DNA from: Smallanthus sonchifolius
Taxonomy: Eukaryota; Streptophyta; Magnoliopsida; Asterales; Asteraceae
Assembly: GCA_023525975.1 (NCBI GenBank)
Contig: CM042021.1
Coordinates: 107,553,501-107,617,500, forward strand
Reading direction: 5' to 3'
DNA: 64,000 bases
A program made the translations under genes and the position numbers. The notes beneath the pieces are model-generated. The model did no database searches and was not told where the DNA came from. It saw only the letters and a program-made list of their open reading frames with translations. The first letter of the stretch is position 1, and each line of letters starts with the position of its first letter. Shown in pieces: positions 33,219 to 44,570 of the stretch.

Positions 33219-35561
33219 ACACCAATCCGAGTAGCACCGCTCCCAAGCCAAGATACGTCAACATAATGCTTACCTGCAAAACAATCTATCGTACACACAA
33301 AGTCAGCTACGCTGAGTGAGTTCTAATAGTTTAGTTTAATTAAAAGAAAACTCGTCTCATTTATTGTTTATTTCTTCTCGAGACCCTCTGGTCTTTATAA
33401 AATAGTTATCATTTAATAATAGATAGATAACCCCCGTTATCTTACAATTATCCCAAAGGATTCACCACCCCAGACTCACCCCACCATTTAACCCAGTAAG
33501 TCCCTCCGACATGGATCGAACTTACCACTCGAATAACTCAAAGTTTACCACACATATTAACCGCATGCTGGTTATCTCACCCACTCTCTAGACACCGGCT
33601 TAGCCAGCCCTAACCAAGACTCTCACAAACCAACTGAAATACAGTTGTAAACATCGCATCACAATCCTGACACCACGGTCAATCTAACTCTACTCACCAC
33701 ATTAATACTATCTCATGCACAATAAATATAACTCAACATTTGTATGCAATTTATCACAAATATATAAGTACACAAACATATACCTCATTACTGCACCCTC
33801 GTCAGGGCGTTCGACACACCCTGAGCTCATCACTGTCCTGTTAGACACCGTCACCTTTGGTGACCTCCCGAAGGACTTCGTCCTCTATAGTCCCGTTTGT
33901 CGTGTCGTAATGACAACAACACAAACACAATACCCGTCGTGTCACAAGGAAAACGACACAATGCACACAACACATGTATAATCACATAACATTATACTCT
34001 ATATACATGATTACTGCACCTGCACTTCACACATAGCACTAGGACAACGTATCCTACACATATCCGTAAGCGTTTAGCTCATACCCCGACTCACCCCGAC
34101 TAACACATAACACAATACACTGCTACTATATCAACACTCGTACAAATACTATATCTCATGATTTAAGCACGTACCACGTACATGCACACCCTGTGACACC
34201 TCCTAGTCGTACCCGTACGATTCTTAACTACAATCCCGACTCACCTCTGTTAGGTCACTATATGACCCATGACCACATACCCACATGTAACCCGCACGTT
34301 CTATGGACACACACAGTCCCTTAACCCCACATTTAACTATTTAACTTCATAAACTCATCGGGTTACACTCCAAGGTTCTTTACGCATTTAATACAATAAA
34401 AAATGTATAGAAAGTATGTACGATAGCCCCAATAATGTTTAAAACATTTGAAAGAGGGGATTAGAAACTCACCATGCCGAGTCAAAACCCTAGCTCTACA
34501 CCCCGATTACACGTTCAAACCTCGAACCTGCCAAATGTACGATCCATGGTCAGAACACGTTCTACACATATGCCAAACAACTCATAAAGCATAACCCCTA
34601 CACCATCACATCATCAAAGTTTGGTAATTCTCATTCACGAACCCTATTCTCTCAGGTTTACGCATAATATGGTTCCCATCTCGATTAGAACTTGCGTACA
34701 CATACCCAAATTCTCAAGCATGTACGTAAACAAGCCATACACAAACCCTAATCGTCTCACCCACACCCGGCTTTTCCACGCACCCCCGCACACCCTTCCC
34801 GTGTCCCCCGCACAGTCATCCTGTTAACGTATATCACCTCGTCGGCCATCTGCACCCCACCGTGCTTCACTGTCGTGCACCACCGTGCCCGTCACCCACG
34901 CCATCATCTTCTTATTTGGGTTCCAATATTCCGCTCACCACCATGCACGCCACCATGCACGGTATTGTCGTGAAACCATGGGCATCGCCGGCCTTCGCCT
35001 GCCTCCAAAGCCGCTTCACAGCCACCGGAACCGTCATCACCTCCACTTGCCACTGGCCTTCGCTGCCTCCAAAGCCGCTTCACAGCCACCGAAACCGTCA
35101 TCACCTCCACTTGCCACTCCCTCCTTCCATTTCTGTCATTAGCCGATACCACCCCCACAAACCCTAGTCGGGTTTCTCTGTCGTACACATAATTGAATAC
35201 ACATATAGTATATACGGATGTTACCTTGGCCTTTGTAAGGAGTTCCTCTGCTGGATACCACCGCCGAACCAACGTCATTGGCGTGCCTTCCCTTTGTTGT
35301 TGCCGTTTGCAGTGAGCCTAGGTCGATAGACCTAGGGTTTGAGCAAAGAGGGTATTTAAACCCCTTGATGTTTCAACTCGAGTCCCTCCTAATTCATTTG
35401 GTGCGTTTCTATCCTGAATCTTTGCAACACGGCTAAACGAGTCCCTTAACTTTGATAAACCCAACTCCATGTGAAACCGTTAAAGTCGAAGTTGTCATAA
35501 AAGGGATTTTGGTTCCTTCATTAACTCGATTCGTTAGTTAACAAATTTCCGGGATGTTACA
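33219..35561 (-). mobile_element. Solo LTR S1, right segment
   Basis: Continues 5677-5829 and ends GGGATGTTACA before TSD CAATC (35562-35566). On the minus strand it therefore begins TGTAACATCCC like S2. Contains a GC-richer block 34840-35160 with a 64-65-bp tandem duplication. No primer site or coding interior. Frames at 34862-35278 overlap on both strands and are shadows of the GC-rich repeat. Confidence 0.85.
34990..35118 (+). repeat. Tandem duplication, 65 + 64 bp
   Basis: GGCCTTCGCCTGCC... (34990-35054) and GGCCTTCGCTGCC... (35055-35118) differ by one indel and one base. Confidence 0.95.
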
Positions 35562-35566
35562 CAATC

Positions 35567-36025
35567 GACCTAAGAACAGTGGAAATCGCCCTCTTGAAGC
35601 TCTGGAATGGCTGGAATCGAGAATAGAGCGAGAGTGGGGGCTGAGAATGGTTAAAACCAAATTTTGGTTAATTTTCCCGTAAAAATAGATCTTCGCGTGT
35701 CGCGAAATATTCTTGGCCAGTCCTTCGCGTGGCGCGAAGGACAAAACAGTCAGGCGCCCTCTTTTCTTCTTCGCGTACCGCGAACATTTCTCCCCAGGTC
35801 TTCGCGTGTCGCGAAGACCAGAAATTCCAAGAAATTTGAATTTTTGACTTTGACTTGCCCGTGCTTCGTATCCAACTAATTTGCTTCCGTTTCCCGCTCA
35901 TTTAGCACATAAACCTGGGAGGCACACACATACCACAAACACGCATAAAACCAAACAAAGATACAAACTAAAACAACTAAAACGAACACAATAAAACACA
36001 TAAACTAAGGTTATTTATCCTTACA
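35567..36025 (-). mobile_element. Athila-B LTR, right segment
   Basis: Resumes after TSD CAATC and ends CCTTACA at 36025. Contains four short hairpins: TTCGCG-TGT-CGCGAA at 35692-35706, arms TCCTTCGCG around TGG at 35721-35741, TTCGCG-TAC-CGCGAA at 35770-35784, and arms GGTCTTCGCG around TGT at 35797-35819. These match the Athila-A LTR type, confirming kinship. Confidence 0.75.
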
Positions 36026-36258
36026 TCACCAACCATCCTTTCCCGTTTAATATTTTCTTCTTTAAGTGGTTCGGTCTGTGCATGTTCAATTTTCATCATA
36101 AGATCGGGGGTCACGACTAGCTGATATGCCTTCACCCTAATAGGAGTGGGCGTCTCCTTTCGACATAGGGCGTCAAGCTCCACGTTGGCCTTTCTCGGGT
36201 GGTATAAGATTTCATAGTCATAGTCTTTCAAGAGTTCTAGCCACCGCCTTTGTCTCAT
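36026..36258 (-). pseudogene. Ty3 fragment: end of RNase H
   Basis: MRQRRWLELLKDYDYEILYHPRKANVELDAL is the end of a Ty3 RNase H (normally ADALS; here the first A is changed). The coding sense stops at 36026 where the Athila-B LTR was inserted. The integrase that should follow to the left is not found on the other side of the nest. Confidence 0.75.
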
Positions 36259-37579
36259 GTTTAGCTCATTTTGTTCGAAAAAGTACTTCAGACTCTTATG
36301 ATCGGATTATATGGTACATTTGACCCCGCATAGGTAATGTCTCCGGATTGTTAATGCGAAAACAACTGCCGCGAGCTCGAGGTCGTGAGTCGGGTAGTTG
36401 ACTTCATGAGTCTTCAGTTTTCACGACGTATACGCGATCACTTTTCCCTGTTGCATTAACAAGCAACCCGGTCCTTGACCTGAAGCATCAGAATAGACAA
36501 TAAGGTCTTCGTTGCCCTCAGGTATGGCCAATACTAGAGCTTGTGTAAACCACTTCTTTATTTTTTTGAACTTTTCAATCTGAGCCTGACCCCATTCGTA
36601 TTTAACCTCTTTGCGTGTCAGCTTTGTTAAGGACGAGTCTATTCTCTAGAAGTCCTAAATGAACCTCCGATAGTAGCCTGCCAACCCAAGAAAACTCCGC
36701 ACCTCTGTCGGCATCTTTGGGTCCTTTTATTCCTGCACAACCAATATTTTTGCCGGATCAACCATAATGTCGTTTGCGTTAATGACGTGGCCTAGGAATT
36801 GGACTTCCCTGAGCCAGAACGTGCATTTGGTGAATTTGGCGTACAACTTCTTACTATTTAATCTCTCCAACACTTCCTTAAGATGGCAGGCATGATCGCC
36901 CTCAATTTTGGAGTAGATAAGGATGTCGTCAATAAACACAATCACTGATCGTTCTAAAATCGGGCGGCACACCCGATTCATAAAATCCATAAACATCGCA
37001 GGAGCGTTCGTCAAACCAGATGACATTACAAGGAATTCATAATGCCTGTATCGAGTATGAAACGTTGTATCTGGCACATCCTCTTCCTGTACTTTCAGGT
37101 GATGATAACTCGAGCTAAGATCGGTCTTTAAGAACTAACTCGCGCCTTGCAATTGGTCAAAGAGATCATCTATTCTAGGTTACGGGTATTTGTTCTTTAT
37201 CGTTCTTTTATTCAGTTCTCTATAGTCTATATACATTCTCATGGAGCCATCTTTCTTCTTTACAAACAGCACCGGAGCACCCCAAAGCCAAATGCTTGGT
37301 CCGATAAAATCCTTCGTGTGAAGTTCTTCTAGTTGGGTCATTAATTCTTTCATCTCGGATTGAGCTAGTTGGTATGGCGCCTTCGCAACGGGCTGGACCC
37401 CTGGATTAAATCAATTTAGAATTCTATTTCTCGATCGGGTGACACTCCAGGTAAGTCCTCGGGGAACACCTCTGGAACGTTACACACCATAGGCACATCT
37501 TTCATCTCTGTAACTTCTTCTCATGGTTTATAACGTAACCTAGGTAGGCCTCGCACCCGCGTCTCATGTAACTTTCTGC
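36259..37579 (-). pseudogene. Ty3 fragment: reverse transcriptase and RNase H, decayed
   Basis: An open part at 36727-37077 holds RHYEFLVMSSGLTNAPAMF and VIVFIDDILIYSK, the polymerase active site, then FLGHVINANDIMVDPAKI. Flanking RT text at 37090-37460 (YxxLxxLTIKN-like, APYRLA-like) and RNase H text at 36300-36720 can be followed but is cut by many stops and frameshifts. It belongs to the same chromovirus-like group as the Tekay elements of the window. Confidence 0.75.
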
Positions 37580-37999
37580 CTAAATCATTGAAATGATGTT
37601 CGGCATTGAGATATCTTTGTCTTCGTAAATCGTGACTTTGCTACCATCCGGAGGTTTCAAGTGAATCTTCTTTCGCTTACACACGATGTGGGCCTCATTA
37701 GCAGCGAGCCAATCCATTCCCAACACCACGTCAAATCCCCCTAAGGATATGACAAACAACCTAGCAGGGAATCTATGACCGTGTATGCCTATCATGTAGT
37801 TTTCTATGGCCTCTATTACTTTTGTACTTCTACCCACGACAGTTTCTATGCTAAAGGCCTTTTCTATTTTGGAAATAGTGCATTTCAGTTTATCGCAAAA
37901 GGCAGAGGCTATAAAACTTTTTGTAGCACCAGAATCAAACAGTATTGATGCATAATTGTTATTGATAGTGAACGTACCTAACACGATGTCAGGATCCAC
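37580..37999 (-). pseudogene. Ty3 fragment: aspartic protease
   Basis: 139 open codons. ASILFDSGATKSFIA holds D-S-G, the active site; GFDVVLGMDWLAANEAHIVC is the second family block. Cleaves the polyprotein in an intact element. It is joined too closely to the gag at 38017, with the nucleocapsid missing. Confidence 0.75.
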
Positions 38000-38016
38000 C
38001 CTTGCCTTTTGCTGTG

Positions 38017-38379
38017 TTAGGGTCGCTTAACAACGTTGGTCATTTTCTTCTTAACTTCAACCTGATGTGGGTCCTCATGGTCAAAGTCATCATACACAAT
38101 CCCGGCCAGTTCCACGACCGATTCAAAGCTCTTCGGAGTGTTGGCTTTTATAAGTACTCGAACTCTTGGGGGTAGCCCTTTGATGTAGTACTTGATTAGC
38201 CACTCCTTAGTGTAGACCAGGTGATGGACCGGTTGGGCCAGTTCATTGTACTTGGTGGTGTAGTGACGATGAGTCATATTGCCAGCCTTAAGCCCCACGA
38301 ATTCACTTTCAACTCGGTTGATCTCGTTTTGTGGGCGGAACTTACGGATTATCTGTTTCTTCATATCGCCCCAAGTCAT
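38017..38379 (-). pseudogene. Ty3 fragment: gag C-terminal capsid
   Basis: TWGDMKKQIIRKFRPQNEI, VGLKAGNMTHRHYTTKYNEL and YIKGLPPRVRVLIKANTP are the capsid signature of plant Ty3 gag. No CCHC knuckle lies between it and the protease. Upstream (38380-38430) a stop and unrelated text mark the end of recognisable gag. Confidence 0.7.
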
Positions 38380-38399
38380 CCTTCAAATTGCAGCGAGGA

Positions 38400-38856
38400 T
38401 TTTCAGCCTCTCAATATTCGCTTTGGGGTAACATGCACATTTAGTCACACACACATATACATTCTACCACACAATAAAAACACTTTAACACTTTTATAAA
38501 TAATTACATACATTGCAAACTAAGTGAATAACACATAATGGTCATAAACACTTAGTAAAAACATCATTCTTTTATTTCTTTCATTAAGCATGCACTTCAA
38601 CCCTAACTTTAAAAAGGGAAAAAGGGCAATAGAAACTCACCAGTTCTGATCTTACTATACGTTTCCTTAACTGTTCGGGCTAGGCGGGATGTTAGGAATC
38701 TGTAGTAAATCAACGAGTGAAAAACTATCAACAATTGCTAGTGTCAGCTAAACTAATGTCACCGGCTAGTGTCGCCAGGAACTAGTATTGTTTACACATT
38801 AGTGACGTCGGACAGTGTCGCCCGGTGATAGTGTCGCCACGGTCAGTGTCGTCAAA
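38400..38856 (-). mobile_element. LTR-E, left segment (boundary uncertain)
   Basis: Non-coding, LTR-like. Ends in a cluster of AGTGTCG motifs (38735-38856) that continues at 61235 beyond Tekay-outer, so both belong to one LTR. Its left edge is not resolved: no TG...CA pair with TSD and no primer site are visible near 38400. Confidence 0.5.
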
Positions 38857-38861
38857 ATAGT

Positions 38862-40775
38862 TGTCACACCCCAACCGTGCATCTTAACCACGGGTGGGAC
38901 TTAATTGATAAAAGAACACAATGGAATAAAGACATTTACTATTAAAGTTTTATAATATTAAAAACCCAATTACAAAAGTCTTAGAATTCAAAGAAAACAA
39001 ATAACATGTTCAAAAGACAAAACACTTAAAATAGAATTTCTTCATTAGATATCTAGGCAAGTCCTATGTGTTCTTGACATGACCTATCACGAGCTTAATC
39101 ACCAGAAACATGTACAAAAAACAAGTGTCAACTAAAAATAGTTGGTGAGAAGTCATAGGTTTAATAAAAGTATATGTTTGGCAAAAGTAACAATTCATAC
39201 TTCAAGATCATCATATAGTACGTAAAATAAAACAAACACAAGATTAGCAAATCCAACATAAATGATGAATAAAGAATAAGTGGTACAATTTGCAAGTTGC
39301 ACTAATAACGAATAAGATGTCCAACCAAAAGTTGTCCATAAAGTATATGCGGTTTCCATCCTATGGCCCATATCTGTACTACCGTTGGCTTGAAAGCTTC
39401 AAGTTAAGGATTTGCAAGTTTAACGTTTATAATGTTGTGTTCATTTTTTCACATACATATAAGATTCACTTGTTTTAGAATTGTTTGAAAACGAACGTGT
39501 TTTAATGCGTGCCAACGCGTACATGTTTCCCCCAAAACGATTTGAATAAAGTGGGGCTATGAAGTCTCACCTTGAAAGCTAGACGAGATAAGAGACTTGA
39601 ACAAATAAACGAGATGAATCACGGACCAGACCCTAAACAAATAAACAAAGTAGTTTTAGGGTAGGTTCGATGGTTACGAGTGGTAGATAGGCGGTTCAGG
39701 TCATAAGGTTAAGAATTAGATGCAAAAATAGGTTTTTTAGTTGTTTTTCTGATTTGGACAACAAAGTAGCTTAACAGAAACGGGCTTGTTAAAAGTATCA
39801 GACGACGTCCAAAAATTATGAAATTTTACAGGGGATTATTTTAAGTCGTTCCGAACAAGTTTCGTTTAGAAAGTTTTTCTATTTGAGACTCGGATCATAG
39901 CCGAAACAGTCCAACAATACATAAGGTACTGAAAAAGGTTTCTGTCCCGTTGTGGCTACTACAGAGTCATACTTTTGAATTAGAAAACGAGTAATTATGG
40001 TTGGAAAGGAAATTCAACGAACTATGTCTTGGAATTTGAGTTTCCTCAGTTTTGATTAATTATGGTCATGTTATGCTCAGTTAAAGTCAGCACAGTTTCT
40101 GTCTAAATCCAACTGTTGCACTTAAGTGGGCCGTTTAGGGTTTTAAGATTACCGAACGCGTAAATAAAAATTAGACGAAGGTTGTTATGTTATTATAATA
40201 CATAATATAATCAGATTAGGTTAGCCAAAACATCCCGTGTCACCGGTCTAGCCATGATATTCACAGAAGCGTTTTGGAGAATCAGGGAATGCAATCGCCG
40301 TAGCCGACACGAGCAAGCGGGTTCTATGTTTAAATTAGCGTGTGAGTTCATATAAGTGATAATACATAATTATTTTCATGTTTTAAGTTATAAAGAACAT
40401 ACTAAAGCATCGGCAGAGCCACTTTTGCAATAGTTGTCTTGAGGATTCACATAATGCGATGGCATAGCCGCCATTGCAAACGAGATCCTTTGTTTGTTAG
40501 TTGGTGATGTTAGCTTGATTTATTAGTTTGATTAAGATTATTAGAGGGTTTTTAGGGCTAAGGTTTCACAAGATCAAGTGATCATGGATAGAAAATAGAA
40601 AAATATTGAGGGGATGAAGAAAGAATGAAATAAAAAGACGATACTGAACTTCGGATGGTTACTTACTTGTTTGATCTTCAACTCTTGGAATCCTCTAAGA
40701 TGTTTTGAAAACTTCAAAGGGTAGGGCAGGGATTTTGCAACTTATGAAGGTTTGGGAGTGTGTGAGGTAGAATTA
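38862..40775 (-). repeat. Tekay-outer 3' LTR, left segment
   Basis: Starts TGTCACACCCC after TSD ATAGT. Cut at 40775 by Tekay-inner, whose TSD AATTA is 40771-40775. On the minus strand it holds a candidate splice donor CAAGTAAGT near 40666 and an acceptor region near 39100. No gene. Confidence 0.9.
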
Positions 40776-41800
40776 TGTAACATTCCTGATTTTACTTGCC
40801 TAATTTATAATTCAATGTAACTCATTTAAATTTCAAAATCTAGTGCACCAGGATTATTTCATTCATACCAACAATTAAACATTTGACTCCAATACAAATC
40901 CACAAACCTTTTCACGGGTATACTTTATTAAAATCCTGTATATGTATATATTTATACAAATTCCAACCAAATACATACACACATAGATACATTTACTAGA
41001 AATTTCTTGGTTGTTTGAACCATAAACCATTTTGAACCCTAAAATTGGAAACCTACTCTCAATTTTGACTTTTTTGGACTCAATTGACTTTCAAAAGTCA
41101 AACAGCCCAAATCTTGTTAATCCAAGGCTGCTACTTGATGATTTCCAGTTGAATTGGACTCCACATATTCACCCAAACAAGAATCGACCAAGTCCCGGCC
41201 CAAACATCAAACCAATTCGACAAATTACGCGGTCAATTCAAATTCAAAAGAATTTGACTTCTCATAGTCAAACCCGTAACAATATCCGATCGATTTGTGT
41301 AATTGACGCGTAATGGATCCCGTAAATCACGCGCAGACCAGTCCCTCATGTATTCAACACCTTAACATGACTTGATTCATCCGGAATTAATCGAATTAAC
41401 GCGTAATCAGCCCCACGACTGTTACGGTCAAATCGAAATCAAATCGTGTAATTTAGATGAAAGCAATTCAATTCAACGACACACACACTTTCGCCTAGTC
41501 CCTTACAACCTTTCTGAACCGATAATTGCCTCTCATTTCCTCTCTAGAATCCTGTCGATCATGAAGAACAATTGGAGAAATCCTGTAGCCGCCCGCATTC
41601 GTGCCCAAACTAAATCAGGTAAGAATACACTCATTCGATTCGTCTTTGAACCCTTATCATAAGCCCTATACCAATTCATGTTATCAAAGCTAATCACGAC
41701 CGATTGGGGCTAGGGTTCATGGCGGATTGGATGGGATTTGAAATTGGTTTGTTTTTATATCGTCTTTTAAGTAATTAGATTCAATAATAAGTCAGCAAAA

Positions 41801-41880
41801 CCACCTGGTCCGGCCGGCAAGTCACTGCGCCGCCGAACCAGGTGGTGTGGGTTCGAAACCCACAAACACCGGACCTTTTT
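41801..41880 (+). other. tRNA-like module 1 in Tekay-inner LTR
   Basis: GGTCCGG (41807-41813) pairs with CCGGACC (41869-41875) like a 7-bp acceptor stem. A T-arm-like hairpin TGTGGG-TTCGAAA-CCCACA lies at 41846-41864, and TTTTT follows at 41876-41880. A further 9-bp inverted repeat (CCACCTGGT / ACCAGGTGG, 41801-41809 and 41837-41845) overlaps. The span between stems is 55 nt, shorter than in a real tRNA. The copy at 50150-50230 has lost two of the pairs. Confidence 0.5.
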
Positions 41881-41967
41881 GGCGAAAGCCTCAAACCCAA
41901 ACCCGGCTCCCACCCTACAATAGGTTAACACAATTCCAGTTCGATTCTGTATAAGTAATTGCCCCTT

Positions 41968-42041
41968 TGGTCCAGTGGTGAAACCTTTGACTCACACACA
42001 AACCAACCGGGTTCGAACCGGGTGGTCAGAATATATTTTTT
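41968..42041 (+). other. tRNA-like module 2 in Tekay-inner LTR
   Basis: TGGTCCAGTGG (41968-41978) fits an A box, GGGTTCGAACC (42009-42019) a B box, and T6 follows at 42036-42041. In the 3' LTR (50321-50395) the B box sits in a 9-bp hairpin ACCACCCGG / CCGGGTGGT. The A-to-B distance is about 30 nt, as in tRNA genes. Confidence 0.5.
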
Positions 42042-42544
42042 AAAAACGTTTTACAACCCCAAAGTTTATATAAAAATTATTTTTATAAATCTTGCAACAT
42101 GTTGAGCAGAATAAAACCAAAATTTCCAATTTCCAACATAAATTCATTTTTATTATGAATTTTAGTGTAAAATTTATATATTAATTAGTTAAAACAAGAA
42201 TTTAGATTTTAAATAATTAAAGGAAATTAATTATCAAATAAGGTATTTACTTTATAAAATATCTCCCATTCTAAAAACCAAATTTATAAAGTTATAAAAT
42301 TTTAAACTTATTTAGAACAATCAAATTCTTATTTTAAAATGATAAATAGACAAATAAATTTAATTATTTTAATCTACTCTAAAAATATATAACTACTATT
42401 AATTTCATATATTAACACCATTTACATAACTTTATAAATAGATAAATAAATAAAGTAGAAATTATTTATTTAATTTATATTTAAAAATTTATTCATTTAA
42501 TTTATTTAAATAAATAAAATTATTTATTTATTTTATTTATTTAG

Positions 42545-43000
42545 ATTAAACACTATTCACATAAGTAGAAATTCTTTTCCTAAACATATATTTACAATCC
42601 AAATATTTTAACATATTTTTCACAAATAAATAAATAAAAATTATTTATTTATTTAATTTATTATAATAAATGAAATTATTTATTTTATTTATTTAGATTA
42701 AACACTATTCGCATAAGTAGAAATTCTTTTCCTAAACATATATTTACAATCCAAATATTTTAACATATTTTTCACAAATAAATAAATAAAAATTATTTAT
42801 TTATTTAATTTATTTAAATAAATGAAATTATTTATTTTATTTATTTAAATTAAACACTATTCACATAAGTAGAAATTCTTTTTCTAAACATATATATATA
42901 TATATATATTTACACTCTATATATATGTTAGCATATTTTTCACAATTAAATAAATAAAATTGTTTAATTTATTTAAATCCAACCCTACCTCAATGACTAT
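42545..43000 (+). repeat. 152-bp tandem repeat, nearly three copies
   Basis: ATTAAACACTATTC begins units at 42545, 42697 and 42849. The same array is in the 3' LTR at 50898, 51050 and 51202. AT-rich, with TTTATTTA blocks that are self-complementary. Confidence 0.9.
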
Positions 43001-43913
43001 TAAGTTCATACATACCTTAAACCTTATACAAGCATAACATGCGTTTACAGGGAATAACACAAACTTTTTATACAAATCCACATACAGTAAAACCCGTTAA
43101 ACCCTAGACTTAGACATAGACTTTTGTACACGCTATTAACTCAATATGCATTACACACTAGGTTAACGTGGTGCGTTACAAGAATCGTTTTGCTACCTAG
43201 TCTTGCGTTCTAGCTACACCCTTGATCCAAGTGAGTATACATAGCCCCTTTTACTCTTTTACATTTTTTGGGGTGAAACATGAACACTACTCAAACTACT
43301 ATTTACATTTACACAAACAACACAAGTACAAATCCTATTTACATTCATGTGTGCAATTTGAGCTTTATACCCGAGTGCTATGTGTGCTAACTTTTGTGAA
43401 CACTTATGTGCAATCATTAACTATTCAAGCCGACTGTTTTCAATGATAGATCTATTGAGTCTGACAAACTCACCCAGATTGGGGTGATTGTTACCGACAA
43501 CACAATTTGCATGCTAGTTACAAAGGTTTGATTGTACTTTAGTTACACAATAGCTACTCCCCATAAATGCCTTATTTATCATGACATGTAAGGATTTGCT
43601 TATTCATATTTATACACTATCTATGTACAAACCTATGTGTGCTCACCAACTTTTTAGTTGACCCTATTTTATTCATGTTTCAGGTGCTAACGTGTGAATT
43701 TGAGCAAGACATGCTACACTTAAGTTGGACCTAGTTAATTTAAATTCAAAAGACAATTTGTATTTTATTTATGTACTTGTTGAATTTTGCTATTTGTGTT
43801 TGAATGGTTGGAAATGAAATTTATTAAATATTGAAATCTAGTGAACCTTGTGCTAGTGAACAGTCTATATGTCCCACCCCGACGTTTCCGGCGTCGGTTG
43901 GGGTGTGACAGAT

Positions 43914-43926
43914 TGGTATCAGCGCC
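43914..43926 (+). other. Tekay-inner primer-binding site
   Basis: TGGTATCAGCGCC, one base off the initiator Met-tRNA complement (GAGCC to GCGCC), three bases from the LTR. Confidence 0.9.
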
Positions 43927-44570
43927 TTGGTTATAGGGAATTAGGTTATTAGACACCCTTGACCTAGACTATAACTTTAGGACACCCACTTATGCTATGC
44001 TTCATGAGTATGTGATATGTTGTTATATTATTTTGATGCCTTACTTGTTAAAAATTCATGACTTATTAGAATATATCTAAATAATAAGTAAATAAACAAT
44101 ATCCCTACCTATACCCTAAACCTCATAATATTCTTACCTACTTCTCTATCTTCATCTTCTTAGCATGTGGAAACTTCATGAATCCAAATCTATAAAATAT
44201 TTTATTTCCTCGTTAAGGCTTTTAAACTTTGTTAATTATTTGAGGACACGTGCAATCTGGAAGGGTGACACCTGTATTCTGGGTTTTCTGTCTAGGAAAG
44301 CATTTCGCATAAATCCCAATCAACCGAGGGACCCGTATGCTTTCCTAGGAATACCCGAGATGAGTGTTTACTTATAGGCTAAAGCATGTCTCCTTGAAAA
44401 TTATATGAGTTTAATTAACCTTAATGTGTCATAGTATTCAAGTGATTATATCACTATTTGAGTACAATCCAAACTATGATTTACTATTTTAATTTGTTAT
44501 CTCATCCTTTTAAATCCAAGTAACATTCATAAGTTCTTACATCTTTTCTTGTCTTGTGAAAATCTGTAGA
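43927..44570 (+). other. Tekay-inner leader
   Basis: Untranslated leader between primer site and gag. A 70-codon frame at 44165-44377 has no known domain. No other structure seen. Confidence 0.7.

Larger units (their letters stand above)
41619..43683 (+). other. Candidate leader intron inside the Tekay-inner LTR
   Basis: Donor AATCAG/GTAAGA, acceptor TTCATGTTTCAG/GTGC, 2,065 nt, AT-rich as plant introns are. The same pair in the 3' LTR spans 49972-52029. Acceptor-like GTTTCAGGT at 220-240 bp from the LTR end recurs in S3, in the LTR at 1-1279 and, reversed, in Tekay-outer. Confidence 0.4.
40776..43910 (+). repeat. Tekay-inner 5' LTR
   Basis: TGTAACATTCC to GGGGTGTGACA. Contains a unique first kilobase, a donor CAG/GTAAGA at 41618, two tRNA-like modules (41801-42041), an AT-rich core with a 152-bp tandem repeat (42545-43000) and the acceptor TGTTTCAG at 43683. 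The minor frames in it (41032-41313, 41372-41662 and their twins in the 3' LTR) are conserved only because the LTRs are copies. Confidence 0.95.

Noticed and set aside
34862..35278. Overlapping frames on both strands in S1
   Set aside because: GC-rich tandem duplication gives long frames on both strands; no domain.
41372..41662. Conserved small frames in the Tekay-inner 5' LTR with twins at 49725-50066
   Set aside because: Same reason: LTR duplicates. They span the candidate splice donor and have no known domain.
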